Positions 8,622 to 17,553 of a DNA stretch of 47,200 nucleotides are shown here, one piece after another. A model generated the notes under the pieces. It ran no database searches. It was not told where the DNA came from and worked only from the letters and a program-made list of their open reading frames with translations. Positions within the stretch are counted from its first letter, which is position 1; each line of letters begins with the position of its first letter. Source of the DNA: Eubacteriales bacterium. Lineage in GTDB: Bacteria; Bacillota; Clostridia; Lachnospirales; Lachnospiraceae. A program made the position numbers and the translations under genes. The DNA lies in NCBI GenBank assembly GCA_030524135.1, contig JAUNHA010000016.1:1-47200 (forward strand). Reading direction: 5' to 3'.

Positions 8622-10469
8622 TTATTTAATCCCCAGATACTTTATCCATGTTCCATAACCGGTAATCTGATTCCTGTGCTTACGATATGCCCTTGCCGCT
8701 TTGGGATAGCGGAATACGATCAGCATCAGGGCTTTCCAGTATAGACCTGCCGCTTTCAGCAGTTCCTGATAATCTTTTTTTGCAAGAACAGCCTTTCTGC
8801 TGAACGGTTCAAACAGTATGATCTGTTTTTCCCTGTAAGCCTCAAACGGGGAATCCAATGCGGAAATCGTCCGTATCTCTCCGTTCTTACGCCGCTTTGC
8901 AGGAAGGCTCCAGCCGTTAAATGTCAGCTTCTTTTTTTTGCCGCCTCTGCGTTTTTCCGGGTCGTGGTTATGCAGGATCTGCTCCACCCCAAATGCATCC
9001 GCATATTGTTCCATTCTGCGGACAGCCATATGGTATTCCTGTTCTGTCAGCTTTTCTTTTAAAGCTTCATAAGGTTCCAGCTTGATCTGTGCGCGCAGAG
9101 CATTATTAAGCTGTTCCGGATTCTGCCTGATGAGCCATTTGGGTCCCCTGCAGAAATCCCGGAAGCCCTGATAGGCCAGTTCCGTTTCTGCGTAGCGGTA
9201 GGAGATCAACGCACTTGTCATCGCCTTCCACACATACTTAAGCACCGCAAGCGTGGATTTCTCCGGATAGAAAAATGCCATCGTCATCAGGGCATTGCGC
9301 ACGTCATAATACCGGTTGACCCCCGAAAACGTCAGTTCAAATCCCCTGTGCCATGCGCCGATTCCGTTCAGGAACACGATTCCCTTATCCTGATTGCGCA
9401 TGCCAAACTCGATATCATCATGGTGGATAAAGAGCGGAAGCGGAAGATTGTCTTTTCTGACCGTATTGAGGGAATAACAGCAGCACCACCAGCCGCTGTA
9501 GGTACCCTCTGGCATGACCGGAGCGGTCATATAGTCAGATACGCAGTTCTCATACTCCCGCATATCCTTAAGCTCATAGCTGTTTTGTACCGAGAAGTTT
9601 TCAAAGCGCTCGCCGCAGGCTTGCTGCAGATACGGATAGTCCTCCCGCATCAGGTTTCCGCCGACCGTGATATCCCTATACTCCTGCTTCAGCGTCGTCA
9701 AAAGTCCGTATAGCCGTACAAACAGATCCGGCGCAAATACGGCGTCGTCGTCCATGAGCAGCACATGCGTGAGCTTCAGTTCTTCCTTCTTCTGCAGTAC
9801 CTCGATCATGCCCCTGGTAAAGCCGCCAGCGCCGCCCGCATTTTTATTCGGGCAGACTGTGATCCTGTTTTCACCCGCAAGCAGCTTCTGTATTCCTTCA
9901 TGCGAGGAAAGCGTCTGTCCATTGTCGATGAGCCACACGCGGAGATGGTCTCTTACCTCCAGCGCCTCATTGCTGAATATATGGCTGCAGATGCTCTGCA
10001 AGTTGCGGAGCACATAATCTTCTCTCCGGTAGGTGCAGATATCCGCTGCGATATTGATCTCATTGTATGCTGAAGCCTCGCCCTCATACCAGCCGTCGAT
10101 CTGCTCCCATTCCGTTTCTGCATTCGTTCCTGCAGCGAGTTTTACTTCCGGTTCTTTTTCAAGACTGAACCAGAACACGCCGCGCTCCGTCTCCTGATAC
10201 GGAAGTTCAAGGCGGTACGCGCATTTCTCTGCCGGGGAAAGCGTCTCAGAGGCGATCTCTTCCCTGTCATGCATCAGATGGATCTTCGAAAATCCCTTTA
10301 GCTCCATGCAGAGAAACAGCCGCTCCAGTGCGGTATACTTCTTTCTCTTTTCAATGTAAAAGAGATTGAAAAATCCGTCTGCCTGCAGCAGCTTCCCATC
10401 TCTGTGAAAATATAATTCTTCCACCTCACAGATCTGCTTATCCGGTTTTAAAATCGTTTGTAGGTGCAT
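8622..10469 (-). CDS. GlfT2-like galactofuranosyltransferase
   Basis: A 615-residue glycosyltransferase with the architecture of mycobacterial GlfT2. It has an N-terminal beta-rich domain (about 1-130), a GT-A domain with LLMDDDAVF (DDD at 240-242), an acidic HHDDIEFG site (349-356), a catalytic-type histidine in WHRGFE (His374), and a long C-terminal region. Spacing between the acidic site and the histidine is close to that in GlfT2. The family transfers galactofuranose from UDP-Galf. No UDP-galactopyranose mutase gene is in the window, so the donor would have to be made elsewhere, or the enzyme uses another sugar. An AAGGA site lies 7 nt before the ATG. Confidence 0.85.
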   Translation of the reverse strand: MHLQTILKPDKQICEVEELYFHRDGKLLQADGFFNLFYIEKRKKYTALERLFLCMELKGFSKIHLMHDREEIASETLSPAEKCAYRLELPYQETERGVFWFSLEKEPEVKLAAGTNAETEWEQIDGWYEGEASAYNEINIAADICTYRREDYVLRNLQSICSHIFSNEALEVRDHLRVWLIDNGQTLSSHEGIQKLLAGENRITVCPNKNAGGAGGFTRGMIEVLQKKEELKLTHVLLMDDDAVFAPDLFVRLYGLLTTLKQEYRDITVGGNLMREDYPYLQQACGERFENFSVQNSYELKDMREYENCVSDYMTAPVMPEGTYSGWWCCCYSLNTVRKDNLPLPLFIHHDDIEFGMRNQDKGIVFLNGIGAWHRGFELTFSGVNRYYDVRNALMTMAFFYPEKSTLAVLKYVWKAMTSALISYRYAETELAYQGFRDFCRGPKWLIRQNPEQLNNALRAQIKLEPYEALKEKLTEQEYHMAVRRMEQYADAFGVEQILHNHDPEKRRGGKKKKLTFNGWSLPAKRRKNGEIRTISALDSPFEAYREKQIILFEPFSRKAVLAKKDYQELLKAAGLYWKALMLIVFRYPKAARAYRKHRNQITGYGTWIKYLGIK

Positions 10470-10479
10470 TGATATTTCC

Positions 10480-11505
10480 TTATCGCTTTGTTTGCCTGAG
10501 CATCCATGCTGCCGGTCTGTACAGCAAATAGTTGCTCATTCTCAGCAGTTTTACCGCCTTGTTTCTGTTCGCCGCGTAAATATCCGGGAAATCCTTCTTC
10601 AGTTCCTGATCAAAGGTACGCAGCGCTTCCTTATATCTCCTGTCCGGCGGGAAGCTCAGAATGACCTTGATCTTCCCGGCCGCCGCACGTGCCGCAATTC
10701 CATTGATGTAGGCAAGCTTTTCCGGCGTACACGGGATGTCTCCCGTCCTGCAGCGTTCTGTAAAACCGCAGACAGATTTCATCACCCTGTCATAGTGTGC
10801 AGCATTTTTCTGCATACGCTCGGGACTTACGCTCTGTCCGCTCCGTCCGATCCGGTACTGATAGACAAAGTCCGGAATGAACAGCACGGTTTCTATATAT
10901 GGTATGGGATACAGGATATATTCCGTATCCACGTAATAACAGTTTTCGTCCACCCGGATCTCATGCGACCGAAGCACATCCGTGCGCCAGGTAAGCCCGT
11001 GCATCTTGAGATAACACTTCGCAGCGATCTCATTGAACCGGTAGAGCTTTCCGTATTCCACGCCCGGAAACGGTTCTTTGATCTCCGCCTTCCGCGGGAA
11101 TTCGTCCGGCGTCTTTCCATTTTCCTCAAATGCCCAGTAAAACCCGCTTACGACCGCATCCGCGTTCGTCTCTTCCAGTGTCTTAAGAAGTTTCAGAAAT
11201 GCATTTGCATCCACCCAGTCGTCCGCATCCACGATCTTAAAGTATCGTCCGGATGCCTCTCTGATCCCAGTGTTGATGCCGGATCCATGCCCGCCATTTT
11301 CCTTTGTGATGACGCGCACCGTATCCGGATAGCGCGCCTGCCAGCTTTCCGCGAGCGTCTTTGTTCCATCCGTGGAACCGTCATTGATAACGAGCACCTC
11401 GAGACGGCTGAGCGCCGCCTCCCGGCAGAGTGAGGCGAGGCAGGTGTCGAGGTATTTTTCCGCATTGTAGGCGGGAACCGTCACCGTAAGAAGCTTCTGT
11501 TCCAT
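10480..11505 (-). CDS. Family 2 glycosyltransferase
   Basis: A 341-residue GT2 enzyme. The N-terminus (LLTVTVPAYNAEKYL), VINDGSTDGT and IVDADDWVD motifs define the donor-binding GT-A half. YQYRIGRSGQS, found at the acceptor side in many polysaccharide GT2 enzymes, is near residue 220. The start codon lies 1 nt after the stop of the upstream sugar-phosphate transferase gene, with GGGAG inside the end of that gene, so the two are translationally linked. It probably adds an early sugar to the lipid-linked intermediate. Confidence 0.9.
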   Translation of the reverse strand: MEQKLLTVTVPAYNAEKYLDTCLASLCREAALSRLEVLVINDGSTDGTKTLAESWQARYPDTVRVITKENGGHGSGINTGIREASGRYFKIVDADDWVDANAFLKLLKTLEETNADAVVSGFYWAFEENGKTPDEFPRKAEIKEPFPGVEYGKLYRFNEIAAKCYLKMHGLTWRTDVLRSHEIRVDENCYYVDTEYILYPIPYIETVLFIPDFVYQYRIGRSGQSVSPERMQKNAAHYDRVMKSVCGFTERCRTGDIPCTPEKLAYINGIAARAAAGKIKVILSFPPDRRYKEALRTFDQELKKDFPDIYAANRNKAVKLLRMSNYLLYRPAAWMLRQTKR

Positions 11506-11506
11506 C

Positions 11507-12877
11507 TTATGCTTCTCCCTCGCTGTCCTTCACTTCCTCAGCCTCCGGCTTTACTCCCTCCGTACTCTCCTTCAGAAGGAGGATCTTCGGCGTAAGCAGA
11601 ATGAGCTTCAGATCAAGGAAAAACGAATAGTTTCTGATATAGGTCAGATCAAGCTTCAGCTTGTCATAGGGCGTGGTATTGTATTTTCCGTAAAACTGCG
11701 CGTAGCCGGTAAGGCCCGCCTTTACCTTGAGGCGGTAGGAGAATTCCGGCATTTCCTTCTCAATTTCTTCTGCGATCTCCGGACGTTCCGGACGCGGACC
11801 GACGATGCTCATCTCACCTTTCAGGATATTAAAGAGCTGAGGCAATTCATCCATCCGGCATGCCCTCAGGAATTTCCCGACAGGCGTGATGCGCGGATCA
11901 TGCTCCGATGCAAGCCGGGCGCCGCAGTTCTTTTCCGCATCCGGGATCATGGTGCGGAACTTGTAGATATCAAATTCTTTCCGGTCCTTCGTGAGGCGCC
12001 GCTGCTTATAAAATACCGGACCGCCGTCTGTTAACTTGATCAGCACTGCAATGATCAGGAAAAACGGAGAGGTCACGATCAGCGCGATCGCAGAGAGAAT
12101 AATATCTGCAAAGCGCTTCAGCGCTTCCTGCTCGAGGCTCAGCCCCTCATTTCTCGACAGATACAGCGGCGAATCGAAAATATTAAGCTCCACCGCCGAA
12201 CGGATAATGATATCGCTGATCTTCGGCACGATATAGGTTCTGATATTCATGCGGTAGCAGACCTTTACGATCTCATTGCGCTGGTCCGCAGGCACATCTC
12301 CCAATATAACGGCATCATACTTAAGCGCCTCCTGCAGGATGCGCTGCACGCCGTTTGAGATATTCATCGCCCCCTCAAGGATGTACTTGTCATCCCGGGA
12401 ATTGATCTTATCCATCAGATGAAACGCAGGGCGTTCCCCGTACACGAGCATCATGCGCCTTGGCGGGAACAATGTCTCATATACCTTCTGGAACGCAAGG
12501 CACCAGAGCACGATCACCACCGCGTCGGCAAGCTCCATGCCGAGTACATAGCCAATGTTATGAAATTTCTTATCCAGCAATGCGATCTGAAGATAGGTAA
12601 TAACATTGACAAAGGTTACCGAAAGCATCTGCGAATACATCAGGTTGCCTCTCCGGAGGAAGCCCACTCGCAGTCCGCCGTACATCTGGTTAAAGAAAAG
12701 GAGCAGGATGCCGTAAAGCGCGACCATCAGCCAGTTTCCCCTTCTCCAGAACGGGAATTCAATGATGCGGTTATAGTACCGGTTCCAGATGAACCAGTAC
12801 ACCATACATTCGAGCGCAATGATAGCAATTGCCGCAAGAAGCTTGACTATTCTTTTATTCGTTTCTTGTTGTTTCAA
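11507..12877 (-). CDS. Undecaprenyl-phosphate sugar-1-phosphate transferase (WbaP/CpsE-like)
   Basis: A 456-residue polyprenyl glycosylphosphotransferase that starts polymer synthesis by moving a sugar-1-phosphate onto undecaprenyl phosphate. Four hydrophobic helices fill residues about 12-130, a CoA-binding-like domain follows, a further helix lies near 255-280, and the C-terminal catalytic domain has YKFRTM, DELPQLFN and MSIVGPRP. It ends with an acidic tail. The likely start is TTG (12875-12877) with AAGGA about 12 nt upstream, and no ATG fits better. The initiating sugar (glucose, galactose or an N-acetylated sugar) cannot be decided from sequence. Confidence 0.92.
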   Translation of the reverse strand: MKQQETNKRIVKLLAAIAIIALECMVYWFIWNRYYNRIIEFPFWRRGNWLMVALYGILLLFFNQMYGGLRVGFLRRGNLMYSQMLSVTFVNVITYLQIALLDKKFHNIGYVLGMELADAVVIVLWCLAFQKVYETLFPPRRMMLVYGERPAFHLMDKINSRDDKYILEGAMNISNGVQRILQEALKYDAVILGDVPADQRNEIVKVCYRMNIRTYIVPKISDIIIRSAVELNIFDSPLYLSRNEGLSLEQEALKRFADIILSAIALIVTSPFFLIIAVLIKLTDGGPVFYKQRRLTKDRKEFDIYKFRTMIPDAEKNCGARLASEHDPRITPVGKFLRACRMDELPQLFNILKGEMSIVGPRPERPEIAEEIEKEMPEFSYRLKVKAGLTGYAQFYGKYNTTPYDKLKLDLTYIRNYSFFLDLKLILLTPKILLLKESTEGVKPEAEEVKDSEGEA

Positions 12878-12881
12878 AGTT

Positions 12882-13712
12882 TTATTGTTTCCTTCTCAGA
12901 TTTCTCCGGTAAAACCGCTCTCTAAAGCCGTTTGGCATCAGGCCAATACCAATACGAATCAGACAGTTTGTCAGAAATTCCGGATAACTGATAAATCCGC
13001 TTTTCAAAAAGCTTTGCTGCAGCGCAATAGCACTTCTGATATATGCAATCCCTCCGCGTCTTGCGATCATACCATTTCCGATGCGGGCGTATACCAACAC
13101 TTGCGGAAGGTTCTCTGCCTCAGCGCCATTTTGGAGCATACGCACCCATAAATCATAATCCTCCGCTCCTTTGACATCATGATAGTTGCCTGCAGCAAGC
13201 ACAGCACTGCGACGCATCATGACAGCCATATGGTTCATCGGATTTCTGCGTTTTGCATACCGCAGGATTTCCGTCTGTGTTTCAGGCAAACAGCGTAAGG
13301 CTTCCGTCTTTTGGGGATCCTCTCGAAATTCCGCAATTGTTCCACTGCAAAGTGAAAGTTTTGTACTATTACGAAATGCTTCAAGCTGCAATTCACAGCG
13401 TTCCGGAAGCGCAATATCATCACTATCCATTCTGGCAATTAGTTCACAAGAACACTCCTGCACACCTGCAGCGAGTGCCTTTCCAATGCCCTGATTTTCC
13501 GGCAGTCTCACGAGATGTAAAAGCTCTGGAATACAGACTTGAAAGGTTTCTAATTCTTTTTCAAGCTCTTCCGTCAACGGACCGTCACATACCAGAACAA
13601 TTTCCGCAGGAGCTACACTTTGCTTCAGCATGCTTTCAAGTGCCACCCGAAAACATGCCGCATTTTCGCCCTTATAGACTGGCATCAGTACGGAATACTT
13701 CAGATCAGTCAT
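12882..13712 (-). CDS. Family 2 glycosyltransferase
   Basis: A 276-residue GT2 enzyme with YSVLMPVYKGE, VCDGPLTEE in place of the usual DDGSTD, and RMDSDD as the metal-binding motif. MNHMAVMMR and EDYDLWVRM are typical of bacterial capsular GT2 enzymes. A longer frame begins at 13757, but the ATG at 13712 has GGGAG 8 nt upstream and overlaps the stop of the preceding gene by 8 bp, so coupled translation from 13712 is favoured. Base composition is slightly more AT-rich than its neighbours. Confidence 0.88.
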   Translation of the reverse strand: MTDLKYSVLMPVYKGENAACFRVALESMLKQSVAPAEIVLVCDGPLTEELEKELETFQVCIPELLHLVRLPENQGIGKALAAGVQECSCELIARMDSDDIALPERCELQLEAFRNSTKLSLCSGTIAEFREDPQKTEALRCLPETQTEILRYAKRRNPMNHMAVMMRRSAVLAAGNYHDVKGAEDYDLWVRMLQNGAEAENLPQVLVYARIGNGMIARRGGIAYIRSAIALQQSFLKSGFISYPEFLTNCLIRIGIGLMPNGFRERFYRRNLRRKQ

Positions 13713-15588
13713 TTCCATCTCTCCCTGCAGCAGCCTGTGACAGGGAAAATACCACAATCACAAGTCCAACGATAATCGGTACGGAAATATTGATAAAAGA
13801 CTGTCCTGTATATACAAGCACCGCAAATGCACAGGCTGCCATTGCAGCCCGGTCCTGCATTCCTGACGTTTTTTTATATGTTGAATACAGAGCGTCTCCT
13901 GACTTACCATTTTTCCCTGTTTTTACACAAAGACCAAACGCCTGCGCACAGCCGCTGATGATCCACCCGAAATACCCGACAAATCCCAGCACACCCGTCG
14001 TAAACAGATACTGCAGGAACTCATTGTGCGGAGAATCATAGATCTCTCCATACAGATCCATCATTTCCTGATAGTCATATACTCTGGTCACGATGCCGTA
14101 GGTCTCAGGGCCTGAGCCGATGAGCTTTTTCCAGAGCGGGAACTCCGAAAAGTGTCTGGCCAGGATCGACCAGTTGTGCCCGCGGTGCGTGCCCCAGTCG
14201 TTGTTGAAATAAAATACATTGGCATAGGGCTCATACCAGGACGGGTGCCCGCCGTGGTTCGCATCCCAGAACAGCCATACGATCACACAAACTCCGAGGA
14301 TGCCGAGGATCAGCCAGATCACGCGTGCAAAGCCCGGCATGCGGCTGGTAAATATTCCGCCAAAACGCTTGCCCGGAGCTGCTTTTGCAGATGCAGCTCT
14401 GATGCAGAGCGCCGCCAGCACGATCACGATCAGCACGAGGATACCGGCAAATGCCTTTTCCACCCAGCTCTGCTCGCTCAGCCCAAGCAGGATACCGCTC
14501 CAGAAGCCATTGTAGGAAAGCGGGTTTGAAAGTGTCAGGTGCCTCGTGATCAGAAGCGCCAGAAGGAACTCCGCCGCGATCAGCAGATACCGTACAAATC
14601 CGCCCCAGGTCTTCCATGCGTAAAACGGCAGGAAGGAAAGCAGCACTGCCACGCCGATCACCGCATTGTCCGACTGTCCCGTGATGATGGCGGTGAAAAA
14701 CACTGCCGTGCTCACAAAATAGAAGAGCATCCTGATCACGGAGAGTGCCGGAGCAAGCTTTTCGATGCCTGGCAGGGTGTTTCCGCCTCGTTCGCCCGAG
14801 CATCCGGAGATGCCCGGTGCCGAAGCCCCGTTACCGGAAGTCCCACTCGCAAAAAGCACCGCACTGAGCGCCAGATAGACGCCGATCACCGCGGTGTAGG
14901 TATTGATATTTCCAATTGAAGAGGTAAACATTGCTTTCTGCTCGCCTGTTACCTCATAGAGCCACCCATGCGGATCGAGCTCCAGATAGTCCTGAATGCC
15001 CCACACTGCAAGGTACAGTCCCACGATCAGTGCCACATCCAGATACCAGCGCTTCATCCGGAAAAATCTTGTCACCATGAAATAGGCGACTGCATACCAG
15101 ATCCAGAGAAAAAATCCCTGGTAACGTCCCATATTGCCCCAGAACGCTTCATACTGCCACTCGGAAAAGATCGTAGAGATGAGCGCCGTGAGCATGAATA
15201 GAATAAGGAAGAGATCCGGCAGCCGGAACAGATTTTTGATTGCCTGCCTGCGGTCCTTATTTGCCCTGCTGAACTGTCCGAAAAACTCCCGCACTGCAAG
15301 GCCGCCATTTTCCTTGTATTCCACGAACAGCCCGATCAGTCCGATCGCCGCGCTCACGCAGAGCATGACCGCTGTCGTGATCCAGAAAAAATAATACCGG
15401 TCCACAAGAATGTTGAAATACATGTCAGTCGCAAACAGCGGGAAGACCACAAGAATGGCAAACACATAAACAGCGACGATGCTGCTCACAACATCGCCGC
15501 AGATCTTCATCGGAGTTGAGGGCATCACGCCCGCCGACGGTTTTCTGCTGTTTTTGCCTGTCTCAGTTTTGCCTGCTGCCTTTGCCAT
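13705..15588 (-). CDS. O-antigen ligase/polymerase-like membrane protein (WaaL/Wzy family)
   Basis: A 627-residue multi-spanning membrane protein, first gene of the polysaccharide operon. About a dozen hydrophobic segments run from residue 27 to 620. The Wzy_C signature, a long extracytoplasmic loop ending in DSPHNEFLQYLFTTG, lies around residues 500-530. A Gly/Ser-rich insert (about 250-280) interrupts one loop. Members either polymerise repeat units or join finished glycans to an acceptor. Because this operon has an ABC exporter and no flippase of the Wzx type in view, a ligase role outside the membrane is the more natural reading. The promoter at 15655-15683 gives a leader of about 60 nt; the ribosome binding site is weak. 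Confidence 0.85.
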   Translation of the reverse strand: MAKAAGKTETGKNSRKPSAGVMPSTPMKICGDVVSSIVAVYVFAILVVFPLFATDMYFNILVDRYYFFWITTAVMLCVSAAIGLIGLFVEYKENGGLAVREFFGQFSRANKDRRQAIKNLFRLPDLFLILFMLTALISTIFSEWQYEAFWGNMGRYQGFFLWIWYAVAYFMVTRFFRMKRWYLDVALIVGLYLAVWGIQDYLELDPHGWLYEVTGEQKAMFTSSIGNINTYTAVIGVYLALSAVLFASGTSGNGASAPGISGCSGERGGNTLPGIEKLAPALSVIRMLFYFVSTAVFFTAIITGQSDNAVIGVAVLLSFLPFYAWKTWGGFVRYLLIAAEFLLALLITRHLTLSNPLSYNGFWSGILLGLSEQSWVEKAFAGILVLIVIVLAALCIRAASAKAAPGKRFGGIFTSRMPGFARVIWLILGILGVCVIVWLFWDANHGGHPSWYEPYANVFYFNNDWGTHRGHNWSILARHFSEFPLWKKLIGSGPETYGIVTRVYDYQEMMDLYGEIYDSPHNEFLQYLFTTGVLGFVGYFGWIISGCAQAFGLCVKTGKNGKSGDALYSTYKKTSGMQDRAAMAACAFAVLVYTGQSFINISVPIIVGLVIVVFSLSQAAAGRDGND

Positions 15589-15654
15589 AGCTTCTCATTT
15601 CTTTCCAATACTGAAAATGCCAATACACGGGGTATCAGCATTTCGATTTGGATT

Positions 15655-15683
15655 ATTATAGCACTCTTCCACTTGAATGACAA
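15655..15683 (-). promoter_or_regulatory. Sigma-A promoter of the polysaccharide operon
   Basis: On the minus strand TTGTCA (15678-15683) and TATAAT (15655-15660) are separated by exactly 17 nt, and a TGC precedes the -10 (extended -10). Transcription would begin near 15648. All genes from 15588 to the left window edge follow in the same direction with short gaps or overlaps. Confidence 0.85.
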
Positions 15684-15736
15684 CGCAAAGGGGGGTAAGA
15701 CTAAGAAAGTATTAAGAAAATTTCCCCAGCAAGAAT

Positions 15737-15775
15737 CTGCCCGTCCCTCTGCGTATATCACATAGGGGCGGGCAG
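15737..15775 (-). terminator. GC-rich hairpin, candidate terminator
   Basis: Arms 15737-15747 and 15765-15775 pair over 11 bp around a 17-nt loop. On the minus strand one pair is mismatched and the tail is ATTCTT, a poor U-tract; on the plus strand the stem has a G-U pair but no T-run. It could end the transcript of the upstream operon (16062-19831) or a short RNA from the promoter at 15919-15947. Confidence 0.4.
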
Positions 15776-16061
15776 CTGCAGATGCACCTTTGTGCCTTGA
15801 CACCTTTTCCGGTTTTGATTTTAATCTGCACGCAACCGGTCTGATCTACTTGGGAAAAATACTGTGAAGATTTCCGAAAAGATGGAGAAGCCGCTTGGGG
15901 CTGTCGATCTGTAGCTCAAAAGTAACAGGATTTTACTTCGATGTCAATAGGCAATCACGTTTTTATTGTGCATTATTTATATATTTTATTATATTTTCAT
16001 CTATAATTTAGTTATTTTTACTTTACGGTTGATTTTTCTCTCCCATGGTTTCTAAAGCTTA
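15776..16061. other. Intergenic region, AT-rich, with a possible orphan promoter
   Basis: No protein-coding gene is supported here. The stretch about 15955-16020 is very AT-rich. On the minus strand TTGACA (15942-15947) is followed after 17 nt by TACTTT (15919-15924) with an upstream TGT, a promoter-like arrangement that would read towards the hairpin at 15737-15775 without an obvious reading frame. Confidence 0.35.
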
Positions 16062-17528
16062 TTACTTCCGGAACACGTCCGGCCGGGTCTTTGATTTCAG
16101 CTTTTCTGCCATCCAGGAGAACGGAGATACGCCGGTATAGTTCTCATTCCTTACCGACACCGTAAGACCCTCACGTCTGAGGATTTCCAGTACCTTCGCC
16201 GGGATATCCGTGCGGCGGTACTTCGAGGTAATGCTGATATAAAAAGAGTCCTGATAGGAGCAGGCGCACATCTGAAGCTTGTCCGTACTTGCGATCGCTC
16301 CAAATCCTTCGATATACGGTGTATAGCAGTCGGGCAGGCTGATAATGCTCATATTGGAAAATACCGCAGTTACATTCCGGCCGCCGAGCGTCGTGCCGAT
16401 CTTCAGGAAAAAGTCCTTTACCGGCAGCGGAATGATGTGCATCAGCGGATTTTTCTCAATGCGGACAAATCCGTTCATACGCGCCGCCACCTGTCCTTTT
16501 GTGAGGTCTTCTGTGAAGCGTTTTTTCACATGCGCGAGCAGGTCTGCAAATGAAGCTCCCTCCGGAAAGCCGTATTCGATCTCCATCAGCCCGAAAAAGT
16601 TTGACAGGGATTTTGACGGATAATACTTTCTTAAATTAACGGGGATCATAAGTGTGACCGGCGGCTTTTCCGTCTGCCCGCTCCTGATCTGTGCCGCAGA
16701 TCTCACGCCTCTTACGGAACTGAACAACCCGGCCCGCTTCTTTCCCCAGCGTTTCTGATAGCGCTCGCTTTCCGCGATCGCCTGCATCAGCACAGCTGAC
16801 AGATATTCCGTAATGGAAACGCCGCAGGCCCGCGCCTTTTTCAAAAGCTCCTGCACCGAAAGCGTGCATTCCAGAATGCGCATTTCTTCCTGTCCGACGC
16901 GCCTTCCGCCGATCTGATAGGCCGGTTCGCTCTTTCTGCTGCGCTTTTCCTGCTTTTCCGGAGAATAGTATCGCTGAAAGCTGTCCTCCTCCTGTGCTGC
17001 AAACGCCGCCGGACCTCCCGCAGCTGCGCCGCCCGCCTCTCCGGCAGTCTCCGCCTCTGCCATCTCGATCCCGTGCTTTTTCCAGAGGTAATCCTTTACG
17101 ATCTCTGTCAGAAACTCGATGGCGCCGGTCCCGTCCGTGAGCGCATGAAACACCTCCAGATTGATCCGGTTTTCCCGGCAGCTCACCTGATACAGCATTT
17201 TTTCTGATCCGGCTTCATACAGCGGACTGCAGGGTACGGGCTTTTCGTCCACGACGACAGGCTGTGTCTTTGATTTTTCAAAATAATACCAGAAATTCCC
17301 GCGCCGGAGCACACTGTTAAAGATCGGATAGCGCTTGATCGTCTCCAGGAGCGCTTCCTGCAGTACGGTCTTGTCGACCTGTTCCTGCAGGCGGCAGCAG
17401 ATGCGGAACACGCGGCTGTCAGCCTTTCCCGTCGCCGCAGGAAACGCAAGTGCAACATTATCCAGTTTTCTTCTTCTGATTCCCAGACTCATACGCTTCA
17501 TCTCCCGGGTTTCTGCTTCCCGGTTCAT
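16062..17528 (-). CDS. Condensation-domain/alcohol-acetyltransferase-like acyltransferase
   Basis: A 488-residue protein of the CoA-dependent acyltransferase superfamily that includes NRPS condensation domains, PapA and alcohol acetyltransferases. The active-site motif HHxxxDG appears as FHALTDG (His128, Asp132, Gly133), with the first histidine replaced by Phe but the catalytic one kept. The Gly/Ala-rich stretch near residues 160-180 is probably a loop insertion. It would transfer an acyl group from CoA to a hydroxyl or amine. It follows the esterase gene by 25 nt and is the last gene of the cyuA-like operon. The substrate is unknown, and the start has only a weak ribosome binding site. Confidence 0.72.
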   Translation of the reverse strand: MNREAETREMKRMSLGIRRRKLDNVALAFPAATGKADSRVFRICCRLQEQVDKTVLQEALLETIKRYPIFNSVLRRGNFWYYFEKSKTQPVVVDEKPVPCSPLYEAGSEKMLYQVSCRENRINLEVFHALTDGTGAIEFLTEIVKDYLWKKHGIEMAEAETAGEAGGAAAGGPAAFAAQEEDSFQRYYSPEKQEKRSRKSEPAYQIGGRRVGQEEMRILECTLSVQELLKKARACGVSITEYLSAVLMQAIAESERYQKRWGKKRAGLFSSVRGVRSAAQIRSGQTEKPPVTLMIPVNLRKYYPSKSLSNFFGLMEIEYGFPEGASFADLLAHVKKRFTEDLTKGQVAARMNGFVRIEKNPLMHIIPLPVKDFFLKIGTTLGGRNVTAVFSNMSIISLPDCYTPYIEGFGAIASTDKLQMCACSYQDSFYISITSKYRRTDIPAKVLEILRREGLTVSVRNENYTGVSPFSWMAEKLKSKTRPDVFRK

Positions 17529-17553
17529 CTATCTGCTTTATCGTTTTTCTGTT

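Noticed and set aside
10492-11433. 313-codon frame on the plus strand opposite the GT2 gene
   Set aside because: The GT2 on the minus strand has clear motifs and operon context; the opposite frame has none.
15525-15803. 92-codon minus-strand frame overlapping the start of the ligase-like gene
   Set aside because: It crosses the operon promoter at 15655-15683 and has no ribosome binding site.
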